Below, in pieces: positions 5,880-6,312 of a DNA stretch of 6,312 bases. A program made the translations under genes and the position numbers. The notes beneath the pieces were generated by a model. It was given only the letters and a program-made list of their open reading frames with translations, had not been told where the DNA came from and did not search any database. The stretch is from assembly GCA_021790715.1 (NCBI GenBank), contig JAJYGK010000009.1, forward strand, positions 1-6,312, in the 5' to 3' direction. The stretch comes from Chloroflexota bacterium. Its GTDB lineage: Bacteria > Chloroflexota > Limnocylindria > Limnocylindrales > CSP1-4. Position 1 is the first letter of the stretch, and each line of letters opens with the position of its first letter.

Positions 5880-6312
5880 TCAGACGCGGGTGAGGTACTC
5901 GCCGGTCCGCGTGTCGATGCGGATCGTGTCGCCCTCGCCGACGAAGAGCGGGACCTGGACGGTGAGGCCGGTGCCGGTCGTGGCCGGCTTGCGGGCGCCG
6001 GTCGCGGTGTCGCCGGCGAACCCGGGCTCGGTCTCCGCGACCACCATGTCGACCGTGATCGGCAGCTCGACGCCGATCGTCTCGCCTTCGTAGCTGGTCC
6101 GGTCGAGCACCATGCCGTCCAGCAGGTACGGCACGGCGTCGCCGAGCTGCTCGGCCGTCAGCGTGAACTGCTCGAAGGTCTCGGTTTCCATGAAGTGGAA
6201 GTCGTCGCCGTCGCGGTACAGGAACTGGACCGGCCGCCGGTCGAGGTGTGCGCGCGGCCACTTGTCGCCGGCCTGGAAGGAGCGCTCGACGGTCTGGCCG
6301 CGCTTCACGTTC
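5880..6312 (-). CDS. efp: Translation elongation factor P, 5' end cut by window edge
   Basis: EF-P binds the ribosome near the E site and rescues stalling at consecutive prolines. The 143 visible residues start at NVKRGQTVERSF, equivalent to about residue 43 of the roughly 185-residue family, so most of the KOW-like domain I and the modified loop residue lie outside the window. Domains II and III are complete: FQAGDKWPRAHLDRR, FLYRDGDDFHFMETETFEQ, LTAEQLGDAVPYLLDGM, then GETIGVELPITV, ETEPGFAGDTATG, the signature around KPATTGTGLTVQVPLF, and the terminal GEYLTRV. These match EF-P throughout; the eukaryotic/archaeal-type factor and the YeiP paralogue are much less likely. It lies upstream of xseA, separated by 82 bases, and probably shares its transcript. 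Prolines and Pro-rich tails in the downstream genes are potential EF-P clients, which is inference only. Confidence 0.96.
   Translation of the reverse strand, partial: NVKRGQTVERSFQAGDKWPRAHLDRRPVQFLYRDGDDFHFMETETFEQFTLTAEQLGDAVPYLLDGMVLDRTSYEGETIGVELPITVDMVVAETEPGFAGDTATGARKPATTGTGLTVQVPLFVGEGDTIRIDTRTGEYLTRV

Noticed and set aside
5794..6261. 155-codon minus-strand frame overlapping efp
   Set aside because: Most of it is the out-of-frame reading of efp. Only its last 21 codons, outside efp, are kept as a weak candidate.

Overview
This window is a compact bacterial housekeeping block in which every supported gene lies on the minus strand, so transcription runs right to left. In that order it holds efp (5' end cut off), xseA (frameshifted), xseB, dxs, tlyA, nadK and recN (only the first 58 codons). 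The DNA is very GC-rich (roughly 70 % by eye), with C or G in most third codon positions. That composition produces many long antisense and out-of-frame open frames, the longest 1051 codons, none of which I accept as genes. The protein sequences and gene order suggest a high-GC lineage such as Chloroflexota or a deep actinobacterial group. I favour Chloroflexota only weakly, because no phylogenetic marker in the window settles it.

The genes are packed tightly. The only sizeable gap is 82 bases between efp and xseA. xseA/xseB and nadK/recN overlap through GTGA stop-start tetranucleotides. dxs/tlyA overlaps through CTGA if tlyA starts at a CTG. xseB/dxs and tlyA/nadK are separated by a few tens of bases at most. 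Translational coupling therefore probably sets the relative output of most of these genes. Only xseA and dxs have a textbook GGAGG ribosome binding site. I see no promoter, terminator, RNA gene, mobile element, CRISPR array or other accessory system.

The functions are translation (EF-P), single-strand DNA degradation (both exonuclease VII subunits), isoprenoid precursor synthesis (DXS), rRNA 2'-O-methylation (TlyA), NADP supply (NadK) and double-strand break repair (RecN). The order resembles the Bacillus block nusB-folD-xseA-xseB-ispA-dxs-tlyA-ahrC-recN. Here ispA is absent between xseB and dxs, and nadK takes the place of the arginine repressor gene between tlyA and recN, as in mycobacterial tlyA-nadK-recN.

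The points that deserve a second look are a one-base frameshift inside xseA; a tlyA whose S4 domain is intact but has no ATG, GTG or TTG start, leaving CTG as the best candidate; two tiny open frames that exactly bridge gene junctions; two unusual substitutions beside DXS cofactor and catalytic residues; and disordered tails or linkers in XseA, XseB and DXS. I found no convincing evidence of a previously undescribed biological system.
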